Below are positions 35,922 through 44,873 of a stretch of DNA of 60,368 nucleotides, in pieces. Numbering within the stretch: position 1 is the first letter of the stretch; every line of letters starts with the position of its first letter. A program made the position numbers and the translations under genes. Under the pieces are notes generated by a model that saw only the letters and a list, made by a program, of their open reading frames with translations, made no database searches and had not been told where the DNA came from. Source of the stretch: Burkholderia dolosa (GTDB lineage Bacteria; Pseudomonadota; Gammaproteobacteria; Burkholderiales; Burkholderiaceae); contig NZ_CABVPR010000037.1 of NCBI RefSeq assembly GCF_902499135.1, positions 1 through 60,368 of the forward strand. Direction: 5' to 3'.

Positions 35922-36152
35922 GTGCGCCTCCGTTCGAGTCGGCGCGGCCGCGTGCGAAGCCGGGCCGGTGATGGATGTGGGGAGCGATGCGGGCGCGGAG
36001 CGCGCACGTATCGTGCTCTTTAATCTAGGCGTTCGCGTTCGCATCCCCCAATAGGCTTTTTCAATGCGGCCGATAGTGCGGCGGCGCGCTCGCGGGCGGC
36101 GTGGAAATGCGACGCGTTTCGCGCAAGGCGCCGAGCCGGCGGCGGCGATCGG

Positions 36153-37421
36153 CTACGCGTCCGTCGCGCGCCGCAGCAGCAGTTCGCGCTCGCGCTCGTT
36201 GCGCGTCAGTTCCGCCGCGCGGCGGAATTCGGCCTTCGCTTCGTCGGTGCGGCCGAGCTTCGCGAGCAGGTCGCCGCGCACGCTCGGCAGCCAGTGATAG
36301 CGGACCAGCGCCGGATCGTCGCGCAGCGCATCGACGAGTTCGAGCGCCGCGGCCGGCCCGAACGCCATCCCGACCGCCACCGCGCGATTCAGTTCGACGA
36401 CCGGCGACGGCGCGACTTCGGCCAGCGCGTCGTACAGCGCGACGATCTGCGCCCAGTCGGTTTCCGACGCGTGCCGCGCACGCGCATGGCACGCGGCGAG
36501 CGCGGCCTGCAGCGCGTACGGGCCACGCACGCCGCCGAGCTTCGTCGCGCGGTCGAGCGCCGCGAGCCCGCGCCGGATCAGCAGCGGATCCCAGCGGCTG
36601 CGGTCCTGGTCGAGCAGCAGCACCGGGCGGCCCTGCGCGTCGGTGCGCGCGTGGATCCGCGATGCCTGCAGCTCCATCAGCGCGACGAGCCCGAGCACTT
36701 CGCTCTCGTTCGGCGCGAGCCCCGCGAGCACGCGGCCGAGCCGCAATGCCTCGTCGCACAGCGCGGGGCGCGTCCAGTCGTCGCCGGCGGTCGCCGCGTA
36801 GCCTTCGTTGAAGATCAGGTAGATCACTTCGAGCACCGACGCGAGCCGCGCGGGTCGCGCGTCCGCCGACGGCACTTCGAACGGCACACGCGCGGCCGCG
36901 AGCGTGCGCTTCGCGCGCACGATCCGCTGCGCGATCGTCGGCTCCGGCGTGAGGAACGCGCGCGCGATCTCGCCTGTCGTCAGCCCGCCGAGCAGCCGCA
37001 GCGTCAGCGCGACGCGCGCGTCGGTCGACAGCACCGGGTGGCACGACGTGAAGATCAGCCGCAGCAGGTCGTCGCCGATGTCGTCGTCGCGCGCGTCGGC
37101 CAGCGCGTCCGCGATGTCGGGTACGACGTGCGCGTCGAGCGCATCCATTTCGTGGCCGAGCTGGTCGCGCTTCGCCGCATGCAGCGATTCCTGCCGGACC
37201 CGGTCGAGCGCGCGACGCTTCACGGCCGTCATCAGCCACGCGGCCGGGTTGTCGGGCACGCCGTCCACCGGCCAGTGCTCGAGCGCGGCGACGAGCGTGT
37301 CCTGCGCGAGCTCTTCCGCCACGCCGACGTCGCGCACCACGCGGGCCGCGCGCGCGATGATCTTCGGCGCCTCGATTCGCCAGACCGCTTCGATCGCACG
37401 ATGGGTCGCCTCGCGCGTCAC
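36153..37421 (-). CDS. ECF42-type RNA polymerase sigma factor with C-terminal extension
   Basis: A 422-residue sigma factor. Sigma-2 covers about 10-80 (RVVRDVGVAEELAQDTLVAALEHWP, PAAWLMTAVKRRALDRVR). Sigma-4 covers about 130-180 (LTLRLLGGLTTGEIARAFLTPEPTIAQRIVRAKR). The long C-terminal domain, with helical TPR-like hairpins such as LEVIYLIFNEGYAAT and AEFRRAAELTRNERERELLL, marks the ECF42 group. These lack an anti-sigma factor and pair with DGPF proteins. GTG 37421 overlaps the stop of the VOC gene (GTGA), indicating translational coupling. Confidence 0.88.
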   Translation of the reverse strand: MTREATHRAIEAVWRIEAPKIIARAARVVRDVGVAEELAQDTLVAALEHWPVDGVPDNPAAWLMTAVKRRALDRVRQESLHAAKRDQLGHEMDALDAHVVPDIADALADARDDDIGDDLLRLIFTSCHPVLSTDARVALTLRLLGGLTTGEIARAFLTPEPTIAQRIVRAKRTLAAARVPFEVPSADARPARLASVLEVIYLIFNEGYAATAGDDWTRPALCDEALRLGRVLAGLAPNESEVLGLVALMELQASRIHARTDAQGRPVLLLDQDRSRWDPLLIRRGLAALDRATKLGGVRGPYALQAALAACHARARHASETDWAQIVALYDALAEVAPSPVVELNRAVAVGMAFGPAAALELVDALRDDPALVRYHWLPSVRGDLLAKLGRTDEAKAEFRRAAELTRNERERELLLRRATDA

Positions 37422-37837
37422 GACGCGTGCCCCTGCGCGGTCGCGTCCTGCTCGACGAATATCAACTCCCATTCGTGGCCGTCCGGATCCGCGAAACTGT
37501 GGCCGTACATGCCCGGATACGTCTGCGGCTCGCGCACGACCGCGCCGCCGGCCGCCCGCGCCTTCGCGACGACGTCGTCGACCTCCGCGCGGCTGTCGCA
37601 CGACAGGCACGGCAGCATCTGCACATGCGTCGCGGGTTCGACGATCGTCTTGCCGGTGAAGGTCTGGAAGAACGGCCGCACGAGCAGCATCGCGAAGATC
37701 GTGTCGCCGATCCGGATGCAGGCCGCCTGCTCGTTCGTATACGCCGCGACGACGTCGAAGCCGAGCCCGTCGTGATAGAACGCCTTCGCGCGCGGCAGGT
37801 CCGCCACCGGCAGATTGATGAAGACCATCTTGTGCAT
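37418..37837 (-). CDS. VOC (glyoxalase/bleomycin-resistance) family protein
   Basis: A 139-residue two-repeat VOC protein. It starts MVFINLPVADLPRAKAFYHDGLGFD, then FFQTFTGKTIVEPATHVQMLPCLSC, and ends TYPGMYGHSFADPDGHEWELIFVE, with His and Glu at usual metal-ligand positions. The enzymatic role is unknown. It lies between the DGPF genes and the sigma gene, as in other ECF42 cassettes. AGGAGA lies upstream of the start. Confidence 0.85.
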   Translation of the reverse strand: MHKMVFINLPVADLPRAKAFYHDGLGFDVVAAYTNEQAACIRIGDTIFAMLLVRPFFQTFTGKTIVEPATHVQMLPCLSCDSRAEVDDVVAKARAAGGAVVREPQTYPGMYGHSFADPDGHEWELIFVEQDATAQGHAS

Positions 37838-37855
37838 CGCTTTCTCCTGGTGGCT

Positions 37856-38275
37856 TCAGACCGCGCGACGGCCGATCTCGAGTTCGCGGAACCGCTCGAC
37901 CGCATCGCTCGGCGTCAGATCGTCGAGCTCGAACAGCGGGCGCACTTCGATCTCGCAGTCCATCCCGGCGCCGAACGGTGCGGGGAACCGGCGCGTCCAT
38001 TCGAGCGCCTCGTCGCGCGAGCGCACCTGGATCAGCGTGTAGCCGGCGATCAGCTCCTTCGTCTCGGCGAACGGGCCGTCGACGACGCGCCCCTTGCCGC
38101 CCGTATAGCGCACGCGCCAGCCGTGCGAGCTCGGCCGCAGGCCGTTCGCGTCGAGCAGCACGCCTGCCTTCGCCAGTTCCTCGTGATAGGTCGTCATCGC
38201 GTCGACCAACCGGTCGTCCGGCAATGCGTCGGATTCGCTGACGGCGTTCGCCCGAATCATGATCATGAATCGCAT
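37856..38275 (-). CDS. YCII-related DGPF protein (first copy)
   Basis: A 139-residue protein of the YCII/DGPF family. The family motif is in RVVDGPFAETKELIAGYTLIQV. The start MRFMIMIRAN is typical. The function is unknown; YciI-type folds carry an Asp/His dyad and may act on small ligands. In ECF42 systems DGPF genes are the main sigma-factor targets. It has a strong AAGGAGA ribosome site and starts the VOC-sigma unit, 18 nt before VOC. Confidence 0.88.
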   Translation of the reverse strand: MRFMIMIRANAVSESDALPDDRLVDAMTTYHEELAKAGVLLDANGLRPSSHGWRVRYTGGKGRVVDGPFAETKELIAGYTLIQVRSRDEALEWTRRFPAPFGAGMDCEIEVRPLFELDDLTPSDAVERFRELEIGRRAV

Positions 38276-38437
38276 CGCGCTCTCCTTGTCGTCGGTAGAA
38301 GAAGACGGCGCCGTTTTCGACGCCTTGTCCTGACGACGGGCGAAACGCGGCCGGATCGACGCGCCGCGCGACGAATCAGGGTAAATACCTAGAAGTCGTT
38401 CACGCTAGCGGCGTGAACGGGCGCGACATCGCGGCAT

Positions 38438-38791
38438 TCACTGATAGCACGGGGCGACCGCCCGAACTTCGACCGTGCACCATTGCGCGGCCGGACACTC
38501 GAGCGCGAGCCGGATCGCGTCCTCGCGCGTGTCGACGTCGACGATGAAGAAGCCGCCGACCATTTCCTTCGCCTCGGCGAACGGCCCGTCGATCAGCCGC
38601 GTCTGGCCGTCGCGCACCTGCACGCGCGTCGCGCGATCCGAGCGCTCGAGCGATTCGACGCCGCGCAGCACGCCGCGCGCCTTCAGCGTGTCCGCGAATT
38701 CGACCATTCGCGCATAGAGCGCCTGCCCTTCCTCGAGCGTGCGTTCGGCGCGCTGGCCGGCCGGCTCGACAATCAACAGCATGTACGACAT
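38438..38791 (-). CDS. YCII-related DGPF protein (second copy)
   Basis: A 117-residue DGPF protein: MSYMLLIVEPAGQRAER, then TRLIDGPFAEAKEMVGGFFIVDVDTREDAIRLALECP. It is a distant paralogue of the copy at 37856-38275, separated by 162 nt, long enough for its own or a second sigma-dependent promoter. AGGAGA lies before the start. Together these four genes form a complete ECF42 cassette. Confidence 0.88.
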   Translation of the reverse strand: MSYMLLIVEPAGQRAERTLEEGQALYARMVEFADTLKARGVLRGVESLERSDRATRVQVRDGQTRLIDGPFAEAKEMVGGFFIVDVDTREDAIRLALECPAAQWCTVEVRAVAPCYQ

Positions 38792-39590
38792 GAAGATCTC
38801 CTGGAGGCGCGGTGCGTTCGATTCCGTCCGCCCGCGGTTTGACGACGATGCAAGCGTAGCAGCCGAAACGCCGTCTGACTGCATCGTCGGCCATCCGGCC
38901 AAGGGTCGAACGATCGTTACGGCCGCTTCCCGACGTGTTGCCGCCAGGACGCGATGCCGATGTCGGCACCTGCACGGACGCCGACCCATGCGCGATTACA
39001 AAACGCCGGCGCCATAGTCGGCGTATTACGCACTGCCGCTTTCGGTTCACCGCGTCGCGAGCCGTCGATTATCGATCGCCCGTGCGCGAAAACGGCCGCG
39101 TGGGCCGCCGCTTTCGACGCGCGCACCGGCCGGAGCGCGCGTTCCGCTGCCGGCACGCAGGAAGCGGCTGCGCGCCGGATTGCAAGCGGACGGAGCGCGG
39201 CCGCAACACACGCATCGCGATGCGGGGACGCCGCCGCGCACGCCGCCAGCCGCATGTCGTGCACGTATCGGGCACGAACGCTGCTCCATCGTCGAACGCC
39301 GCCTAGTGCATTTGCATCAACGTGAAACCTGCAACGGCACTATTTACCGACTCGCAGGGGCGACGCCATATTGGCGGGACCTTCACTTCGTGCAACTGCC
39401 TGCGACGCGGCACGGTTTCGTCGCGAAATTTTTTTCAACCGCCGCGCGTCACCGCGCAACAACGGATGCCGGCGACCCGGCCGACGAATTGAAAATTTGT
39501 CCCGAAACTCAGTGGGGTCATTGGAATCACATCAGTTGCAGGGAGCCTTGTCATCTTCAATTTGCCTGGAATCGAAGGAGGATAAACACC
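38792..39590. other. 799-nt divergent intergenic region (DGPF / DUF883)
   Basis: No supported gene. The left half is GC-rich with overlapping short frames lacking ribosome sites. The right part (39300-39590) is AT-richer and should carry the DUF883 promoter. A palindrome CGCCA-TAT-TGGCG lies at 39364-39376. The ECF42 promoter of the DGPF cassette should lie near the left edge. Confidence 0.5.
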
Positions 39591-39977
39591 ATGGCGCTCA
39601 CCGACTCGATCGAACACAAGCTGGATCGCGGGCTGTCCGATATCCGTCGCACCGGACGCCGCGTGGGCCGCACGACGCGCTCGGCCGCGCGCGATCTGCA
39701 TGAAGACGTGACCGACGATCTGCGCGGGCTCGTCGACGAACTCGAAGCTCTGCTGAAAAACGACGGCGACGGCGATATCGCGGCGCTGCGCAAGCGCGTG
39801 CAGGCGCGGCTCGACGAAGCGCGCAGCACGCTCGACTACGCATCCGGCAACGCCGCCGCACGGCTGCGCGACTCGGCCGAACGCGTCGCGCAAGTCGTGC
39901 ACGACAACCCGTGGCAGACCGCGGGCGTCGTCGCCGGCCTCGCGTTCGCCGCAGGGCTGCTGCTTGCCCGCCGTTGA
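39591..39977 (+). CDS. DUF883 (ElaB/YqjD-like) membrane-anchored protein
   Basis: A 128-residue protein with a long charged helical body (residues 5-100), including the coiled-coil-like LVDELEALLKNDGDGDIAALRKRVQARLDEARSTL. A single C-terminal transmembrane helix (TAGVVAGLAFAAGLLLARR) follows the typical DNPWQ. ElaB/YqjD proteins anchor to the inner membrane and can bind ribosomes in stationary phase. AAGGAGG lies upstream. The YSC84 lipoprotein gene follows after 70 nt. Confidence 0.87.
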   Translation: MALTDSIEHKLDRGLSDIRRTGRRVGRTTRSAARDLHEDVTDDLRGLVDELEALLKNDGDGDIAALRKRVQARLDEARSTLDYASGNAAARLRDSAERVAQVVHDNPWQTAGVVAGLAFAAGLLLARR

Positions 39978-40047
39978 ACGGGGCGGCCGCACCGCTGTCC
40001 GCCCCGCGCCCCGTCCATCCTCAATCAGAGAACGAAGGAGAACCGCC

Positions 40048-40632
40048 ATGCAGAAATCCCTCGCGATGAAAGCCGCCGCCGCCGTGATGCTCGGCAGCCT
40101 CGCCCTCGCCGGCTGCACGACCACGCCGAACAAACCCGATAACGCGGCAGCGAGCGCGTCCAAGCGCCAGTCGATCGACGCGAGCGTGAACGCGACGCTG
40201 TCGCGCCTCTATTCGACCGTGCCGGGCTCGCGCGACCTCGTGTCGAAGGCGCGCGGCGTGCTCGTGTTCCCGAACGTGCTGCAGGCCGGCTTCATCGTCG
40301 GCGCGCAGTCCGGCAACGGCGCACTGCGTGTCGGCGGCAGCACCGTCGGCTACTACAACACGTCGTCGCTGTCGGTCGGCCTGCAGGCCGGCGCGCAATC
40401 GAAGGCGGTCGTGTTCCTGTTCATGACGCAGGAAGCGCTCGACCAGTTCCGCCGCTCCGACGGCTGGTCGGCCGGCGCCGATGCGTCGGTCGCCGTCGTG
40501 AAGGTCGGCGCGAACGGCGCGGTCGACACGAACACGGCGAGCGCGCCGGTGCAGGTGCTGGTGCTGACCAACGCCGGCCTGATGGGCGACCTGTCGGTCA
40601 ACGGCACCAAGGTCACCAAGCTCAACATCTGA
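40048..40632 (+). CDS. YSC84-domain lipoprotein
   Basis: A 194-residue exported lipoprotein. The signal peptide ends in LALAGC (lipobox), so Cys23 should be lipidated. The rest is a YSC84-like domain: LSRLYSTVPGSRDLVSKARGVLVFPNVLQAGFIVGAQSGNGALRVGG...GYYNTSSLSVGLQAGAQSKAVVFLFM. Bacterial members are common envelope lipoproteins of Burkholderia with no firm function. AAGGAG precedes the start. It is probably co-transcribed with the DUF883 gene. Confidence 0.87.
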   Translation: MQKSLAMKAAAAVMLGSLALAGCTTTPNKPDNAAASASKRQSIDASVNATLSRLYSTVPGSRDLVSKARGVLVFPNVLQAGFIVGAQSGNGALRVGGSTVGYYNTSSLSVGLQAGAQSKAVVFLFMTQEALDQFRRSDGWSAGADASVAVVKVGANGAVDTNTASAPVQVLVLTNAGLMGDLSVNGTKVTKLNI

Positions 40633-40869
40633 CGTTCCGGCGCGGCGCACGCGCCGCGTCCGACGTCCGTCCCGCAGCGCCGCGGCTCCGCCCGCGGCGT
40701 TTTCGCATGCGCGGCGCGCAGCGGCTATGATCGCGGCACCTTTGCGGGCATACTCCCGTTCGGGCCGCCCCGCCGCGCGCTTTGCCGCGAACCCGACGTT
40801 CGCGAGCGGATCGCGCGCGAGGCAACGAGATTCGATCAAACCAAGCACCAATCTGCGCGAACGCCACTC

Positions 40870-41922
40870 ATGGATAGCGGACACGATCACGAAAAATTCT
40901 TTTATTTCCTGCTGTTTGCGGTCACCGTCGGGCTGTGCTGGATTCTCGCGCCGTTCTCCGGGGCCGTGTTCTGGGGGACGATTCTCGCGATCCTGTTCCA
41001 GCCGGTGCAGCGCTGGTTCGCGGCGCGCTTCGGCAAGCGGCGCAACGTCGCCGCGCTGCTGACGTTGACGCTGATCGTGCTGATCGTGATCCTGCCGCTC
41101 GTGTTCGTCACCGCGACGCTCGTGCAGGAAATCGCGTACGTGTATCAGGAGCTGAAGGACGCGCAGCCGAACTATTCGAAGTATTTCCAGGACATCATTC
41201 ACGCGCTGCCGACGTCGATCCAGCATCTGCTCGCGAAATACGGGCTGACCAACATCCCCGGCATCCAGAAGAAGCTGACCGAAGGCGCCGCGCAGATCAG
41301 CCAGTTCGCGGCCGCGCAGGCGCTGAGCATCGGGCAGAACACGTTCCAGTTCATCGTCAGCTTCGGCGTGATGCTCTACATGGTGTTCTTCCTGCTGCGC
41401 GACGGCGGCGAGATCGGCCGCCGCGTGCGCCGCGCGCTGCCGCTCGACGAAGAGCACAAGAACCTGCTGCTCGCGAAATTCACGACGGTCGTACGTGCGA
41501 CCGTCAAAGGCAACATCGCGGTCGCGCTCGTGCAGGGCATCCTCGGCGGGCTGATCTTCTGGATTCTCGGCATTCAGGGCGTCGTGCTGTGGGGCGCGCT
41601 GATGGCATTCCTGTCGCTGCTGCCGGCAATCGGCGCGAGCCTCGTCTGGGTGCCGGCCGCGCTCTACTTCCTCGCGACCGGCGCGATCTGGAAGTGCGTG
41701 ATCCTCGTTGCGTTCTGCGTCGGCGTGATCGGCCTCGTCGACAACCTGCTGCGGCCGATTCTCGTCGGCAAGGACACGAAGATGCCCGACTGGGTCGTGC
41801 TGATCTCGACGCTCGGCGGGATGGCGCTGTTCGGCATCAACGGCTTCGTGATCGGGCCGCTCGTCGCCGCGCTGTTCATGGCGAGCTGGGACATCTACGC
41901 GCGTTCCGAGCAGTCGGAATGA
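40870..41922 (+). CDS. AI-2E family transporter (PerM-like permease)
   Basis: A 350-residue membrane protein with about seven or eight helices. The N-terminal pair is FFYFLLFAVTVGLCWILAPFSGAVFWGTILAILFQPV. A soluble amphipathic middle follows (about 95-150), then QGILGGLIFWILGIQGVVLWGALMAFLSLLPAIGASLVWVPAAL and the C-terminal GLVDNLLRPILVGKDTKMPDWVVLISTLGGMALFG, a family hallmark. Members export autoinducer-2 or act as Na+/H+ antiporters; the substrate is unknown here. Confidence 0.87.
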   Translation: MDSGHDHEKFFYFLLFAVTVGLCWILAPFSGAVFWGTILAILFQPVQRWFAARFGKRRNVAALLTLTLIVLIVILPLVFVTATLVQEIAYVYQELKDAQPNYSKYFQDIIHALPTSIQHLLAKYGLTNIPGIQKKLTEGAAQISQFAAAQALSIGQNTFQFIVSFGVMLYMVFFLLRDGGEIGRRVRRALPLDEEHKNLLLAKFTTVVRATVKGNIAVALVQGILGGLIFWILGIQGVVLWGALMAFLSLLPAIGASLVWVPAALYFLATGAIWKCVILVAFCVGVIGLVDNLLRPILVGKDTKMPDWVVLISTLGGMALFGINGFVIGPLVAALFMASWDIYARSEQSE

Positions 41923-41983
41923 GCTCGCACGCGGGATGCGGTGCCGCGCGGACGTTCACCGCGCGGCGCGCACGCCGCACCGT

Positions 41984-43000
41984 TCACGCAGCCGGATCGA
42001 CGCGCAGCACGAGCTTGCCGCGATGGTCGCCGTCGAACAGGCGGTTCAGCACGTCCGGCGCGTTCTCGAGACCGTCGGCCACCGTCTCCTCCGCCTTCAG
42101 CCGACCGTCGCGCAGCCAGCCGGCGAGCGTCTGCACCGCTTCGCGGCTCTTGCGGTAATCGAGGATCAGAAAGCCGCGCATCGTCAGCCGTTTCGAGATC
42201 AGCACGCCGACGTCGTCGGCCGCGCGGCCGCTGTTGTAGTTCGAGATCACGCCGCACAGCGCGATGCGTCCGCCGATCACCATTCGCGACAGCACCGCGC
42301 GCATCACGTCGCCGCCGACGTTCTCGAAGTTCACGTGCACGCCGTCCGGCGTCGCGGCCTTCAGCTGCTCACGAAAATCGTCGGCCTTGTAGTCGACGGC
42401 CGCGTCGAACCCGAGCGTGTCGGTCAGGTAGCGGCACTTGTCCGCGCCGCCCGCGATGCCGACCACGCGCGCACCGTGGATCTTGCCGATCTGCCCGGCG
42501 ATCGAGCCGACCGAGCCGGCCGCCGCCGATACCACCAGCGTCTCGCCCGGCTGCACCGGCGCGATCTCCGTGAGCCCGTAGTACGCGGTCAGGCCGCTCA
42601 TCCCGCATGCGCCGAGCAACGTCGGCAACGGCAAGCCCGACTGCGCGGGCAGCTTCACGAGCTGCGCGGCCTGCTCGGCCGGCACGCGCGCATAGTCCTG
42701 CCAGCCGACGAGCCCCTGCACGAGATCGCCTTCCGCGAAACCCGCATGCCGCGACGCGACCACGCGGCCGATGCCGAGCGCGCGCATCACGTCGCCGATC
42801 GCGACCGGCGGCAGGTACTGCGGCACGTCGCTCATCCATACGCGGTTGGTCGGGTCCATCGACAGATACAGCACGCGAACGAGCACGTCGCCATCCGCGA
42901 GCGCGGGCACCGGCGTCTCGACGAGCGAGAAGTGTTCGCGGCCGACGCGGCCTTCCGGACGCGTTTTCAGCAGCAGTTGGCGATTGACGAGTGTCGACAC
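41984..43000 (-). CDS. NADP-dependent MDR-family oxidoreductase (CurA-like)
   Basis: A 338-residue medium-chain reductase without zinc ligands. It shows LYLSMDPTNRVWM (leukotriene B4 dehydrogenase/CurA-type substrate region), the NADP loop VVSAAAGSVGSIAGQIGKI with VVGIAGGADKCRYLTDTLGFD, and NFENVGGDVMRAVL. It reduces enones or similar carbonyls with NADPH. The start is GTG 43000, supported by GGAGGAG six nucleotides upstream. It forms a unit with the SDR gene 45 nt upstream. Confidence 0.88.
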   Translation of the reverse strand: MSTLVNRQLLLKTRPEGRVGREHFSLVETPVPALADGDVLVRVLYLSMDPTNRVWMSDVPQYLPPVAIGDVMRALGIGRVVASRHAGFAEGDLVQGLVGWQDYARVPAEQAAQLVKLPAQSGLPLPTLLGACGMSGLTAYYGLTEIAPVQPGETLVVSAAAGSVGSIAGQIGKIHGARVVGIAGGADKCRYLTDTLGFDAAVDYKADDFREQLKAATPDGVHVNFENVGGDVMRAVLSRMVIGGRIALCGVISNYNSGRAADDVGVLISKRLTMRGFLILDYRKSREAVQTLAGWLRDGRLKAEETVADGLENAPDVLNRLFDGDHRGKLVLRVDPAA

Positions 43001-43045
43001 GATGGGCTCCTCCGGAGATAGGCGACGGAATCGGCGAAATGTGCG

Positions 43046-43834
43046 TCAGACCGCGCACATCCCGCCGTCGATCACGAGTTCGGCAGCGGTCACGAAGCGG
43101 CTTTCGTCGGACGCCAGATAGACGGCCGCATGCGCGACGTCGTCCGGCTCGCCGAGCCGGCGCAGCGGAATGCCGCGCGCGAGCTTGCGCGTCGCGTCGC
43201 GCTCGCCGAGCGTGCGGAACAGCGGCTCGACGATGCCCGTGCGGATGAACGCCGGATGAATCGAGTTGCAGCGCACGTCGAGTTCGCGACGCGCGCAATC
43301 GATCGCGACCGACTTCGTCAGCGACGCGACGGCCGCCTTCGACGCGTTGTATGCGGTGAAATCCGGCTCGACCTTGAAGGCCGCCACCGACGAGATATTG
43401 ATGATCGACGCGGGACGGCTCGCGCTCAGATACGGCAGCGCATGCTTGCAGCCGAGCACGATGCTCTCGACGTTGATCGCCATCACGCGCCGCCATTCGT
43501 CGAGGTCGATCTGTTCGGGCGCGCCGATCGATCCGACGCCCGCGTTGTTGACGAGCACCGACAGCCCGCCCATCGCTTCGTTCGCCTGCGCGAGCAGCGT
43601 CTGCCAGCGCGCCGCGTCGCGCACGTCCTGCGTCGCCGCGAACGCGACCGGCGCCGCTTGGCCGGCATTGAGTTCCTGCGCAAACGCGTCGAGCACCGCG
43701 GAATCGGCGATGTCGGTGACGAATACGCGCGCGCCCTGCTCGACCATCCGCCGCGCGATCGCGCGGCCGAGGCCGCCGGCCGCACCGGTGATGTACGCGC
43801 ACTTGCCCGCGAGGCGCGGAGAAACGACTGTCAT
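43046..43834 (-). CDS. Short-chain dehydrogenase/reductase (SDR)
   Basis: A 262-residue classical SDR. It has cofactor motif [14 protein letters not shown] (T-G-x3-G-x-G), D in VFVTDIAD (favouring NAD), [10 protein letters not shown], and the catalytic ISSVAAF...YNASKAAV (S-Y-K). It ends with the usual [11 protein letters not shown]. The substrate is unknown. With the MDR gene it probably forms a two-step redox route. AGGAG precedes the start. Confidence 0.9.
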   Translation of the reverse strand: MTVVSPRLAGKCAYITGAAGGLGRAIARRMVEQGARVFVTDIADSAVLDAFAQELNAGQAAPVAFAATQDVRDAARWQTLLAQANEAMGGLSVLVNNAGVGSIGAPEQIDLDEWRRVMAINVESIVLGCKHALPYLSASRPASIINISSVAAFKVEPDFTAYNASKAAVASLTKSVAIDCARRELDVRCNSIHPAFIRTGIVEPLFRTLGERDATRKLARGIPLRRLGEPDDVAHAAVYLASDESRFVTAAELVIDGGMCAV

Positions 43835-44034
43835 CTGAGCTGCTCCTGTCGTGAATCGTCGTCGCGGCTCGGCGCCGCGACGGTCGTGGCCGCGCGTACG
43901 TCGGTCGACTCGCCCGCGGTCTCGCGAGTATATCGAGACGGCGGTGCGGTCTCGCCCGCAGCATGCGCGGCCGGCACCGAACGACGGCCAGCGTACGCGA
44001 ATGCGGCCCGGCAATGAAATGAATATTCGTGATG

Positions 44035-44063
44035 GCCGGTCATACGCGCAGTTCATGACCGGC
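44035..44063. promoter_or_regulatory. 9-bp inverted repeat upstream of the SDR-MDR unit
   Basis: GCCGGTCAT (44035-44043) / ATGACCGGC (44055-44063), 20 bp between arm centres (two DNA turns), next to the AT-rich GAATATTC. It lies within the 368 nt between the PAP2 stop and the SDR start. It is a plausible dimeric-repressor operator. I see no gene in the rest of that interval. Confidence 0.4.
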
Positions 44064-44202
44064 GGTGCGTCGTTGCCGAGCGGCGCCGGGCCGCGGCAGC
44101 GCTTCGGCAAGAGCGGACGGAGAACGAATCGACGGGCAATATGGCGGCCGGCCGCGCGGCACGCGGGGGCCTCCGCATGCCGGAACGCAGCGAACCAACG
44201 GC

Positions 44203-44796
44203 TCAGAACCGGTCGCCCGGCGACCCGCGCATGAACGCGCAGAGCTGAGGAGAATGCGCGTCGATCATCTGCTGGAACGGCGCGCGATGCCCGTACGCGA
44301 TGCCGGACACGAGCAGCAGGCAGACGGCCGCGACGCGCGGCGAGAACGCGCGCTTTTGCGCGCGATCGTAAGCGTGCAGGAACACCAGCGCGACGGCCGC
44401 ACCGAGCAGCCAGCCGGCGACGACTTCCGGCACCGTGTGCGAATGATCGAACACGCGCGCGACGGCCGTCGTCGCGCCGATCGCGAGCCCGGCCGCGACG
44501 CCCGGCGCCTTGCCGGGCCGGAACGCCTGCCACAGCATCGACAGCGCGACCGTCCATACGGACGTCGACAGCATCGTGTGGCCGCTGATCACGCGGAAAT
44601 CGAATTGCGGGATCTCGACGCCGCAGCCCGCATAGAGGATCTTCGTCGCGCCGACCACGATCATGCCGGCCGCGAGCAGCGCGACCCAGCGCACGGCCAG
44701 CGTCCAGTTCGACAGCGCGAGCCATGCCGCGCACGTGAGCGCGATCGGCAGCGTCAGCGCGGCATCGCCTATGTTGCTGATTTCACTCCACATCAT
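44203..44796 (-). CDS. PAP2-superfamily membrane phosphatase
   Basis: A 197-residue protein with five or six helices. It carries motif 2, VISGHTMLS, and motif 3, [20 protein letters not shown], where the His is present but the usual Asp is Glu. Motif 1 (KxxxxxxRP) is represented only by KILYAGCG, without the Arg-Pro. The catalytic core is therefore somewhat degenerate and activity is uncertain. PAP2 membrane enzymes hydrolyse phosphatidic acid or undecaprenyl pyrophosphate. Two ATG codons start it. Confidence 0.75.
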   Translation of the reverse strand: MMWSEISNIGDAALTLPIALTCAAWLALSNWTLAVRWVALLAAGMIVVGATKILYAGCGVEIPQFDFRVISGHTMLSTSVWTVALSMLWQAFRPGKAPGVAAGLAIGATTAVARVFDHSHTVPEVVAGWLLGAAVALVFLHAYDRAQKRAFSPRVAAVCLLLVSGIAYGHRAPFQQMIDAHSPQLCAFMRGSPGDRF

Positions 44797-44873
44797 CGAC
44801 TTCGAACGGCCAGGGAAGGCGGCAGTTTAGCGCATGCGCGAGCCGCGTCTGTGTCAGCGTGTGACAGGCTGTA

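Noticed and set aside
38917-39306. Short overlapping frames on both strands upstream of the DUF883 gene
   Set aside because: Mutually overlapping, Arg/Ala-rich and without ribosome sites.
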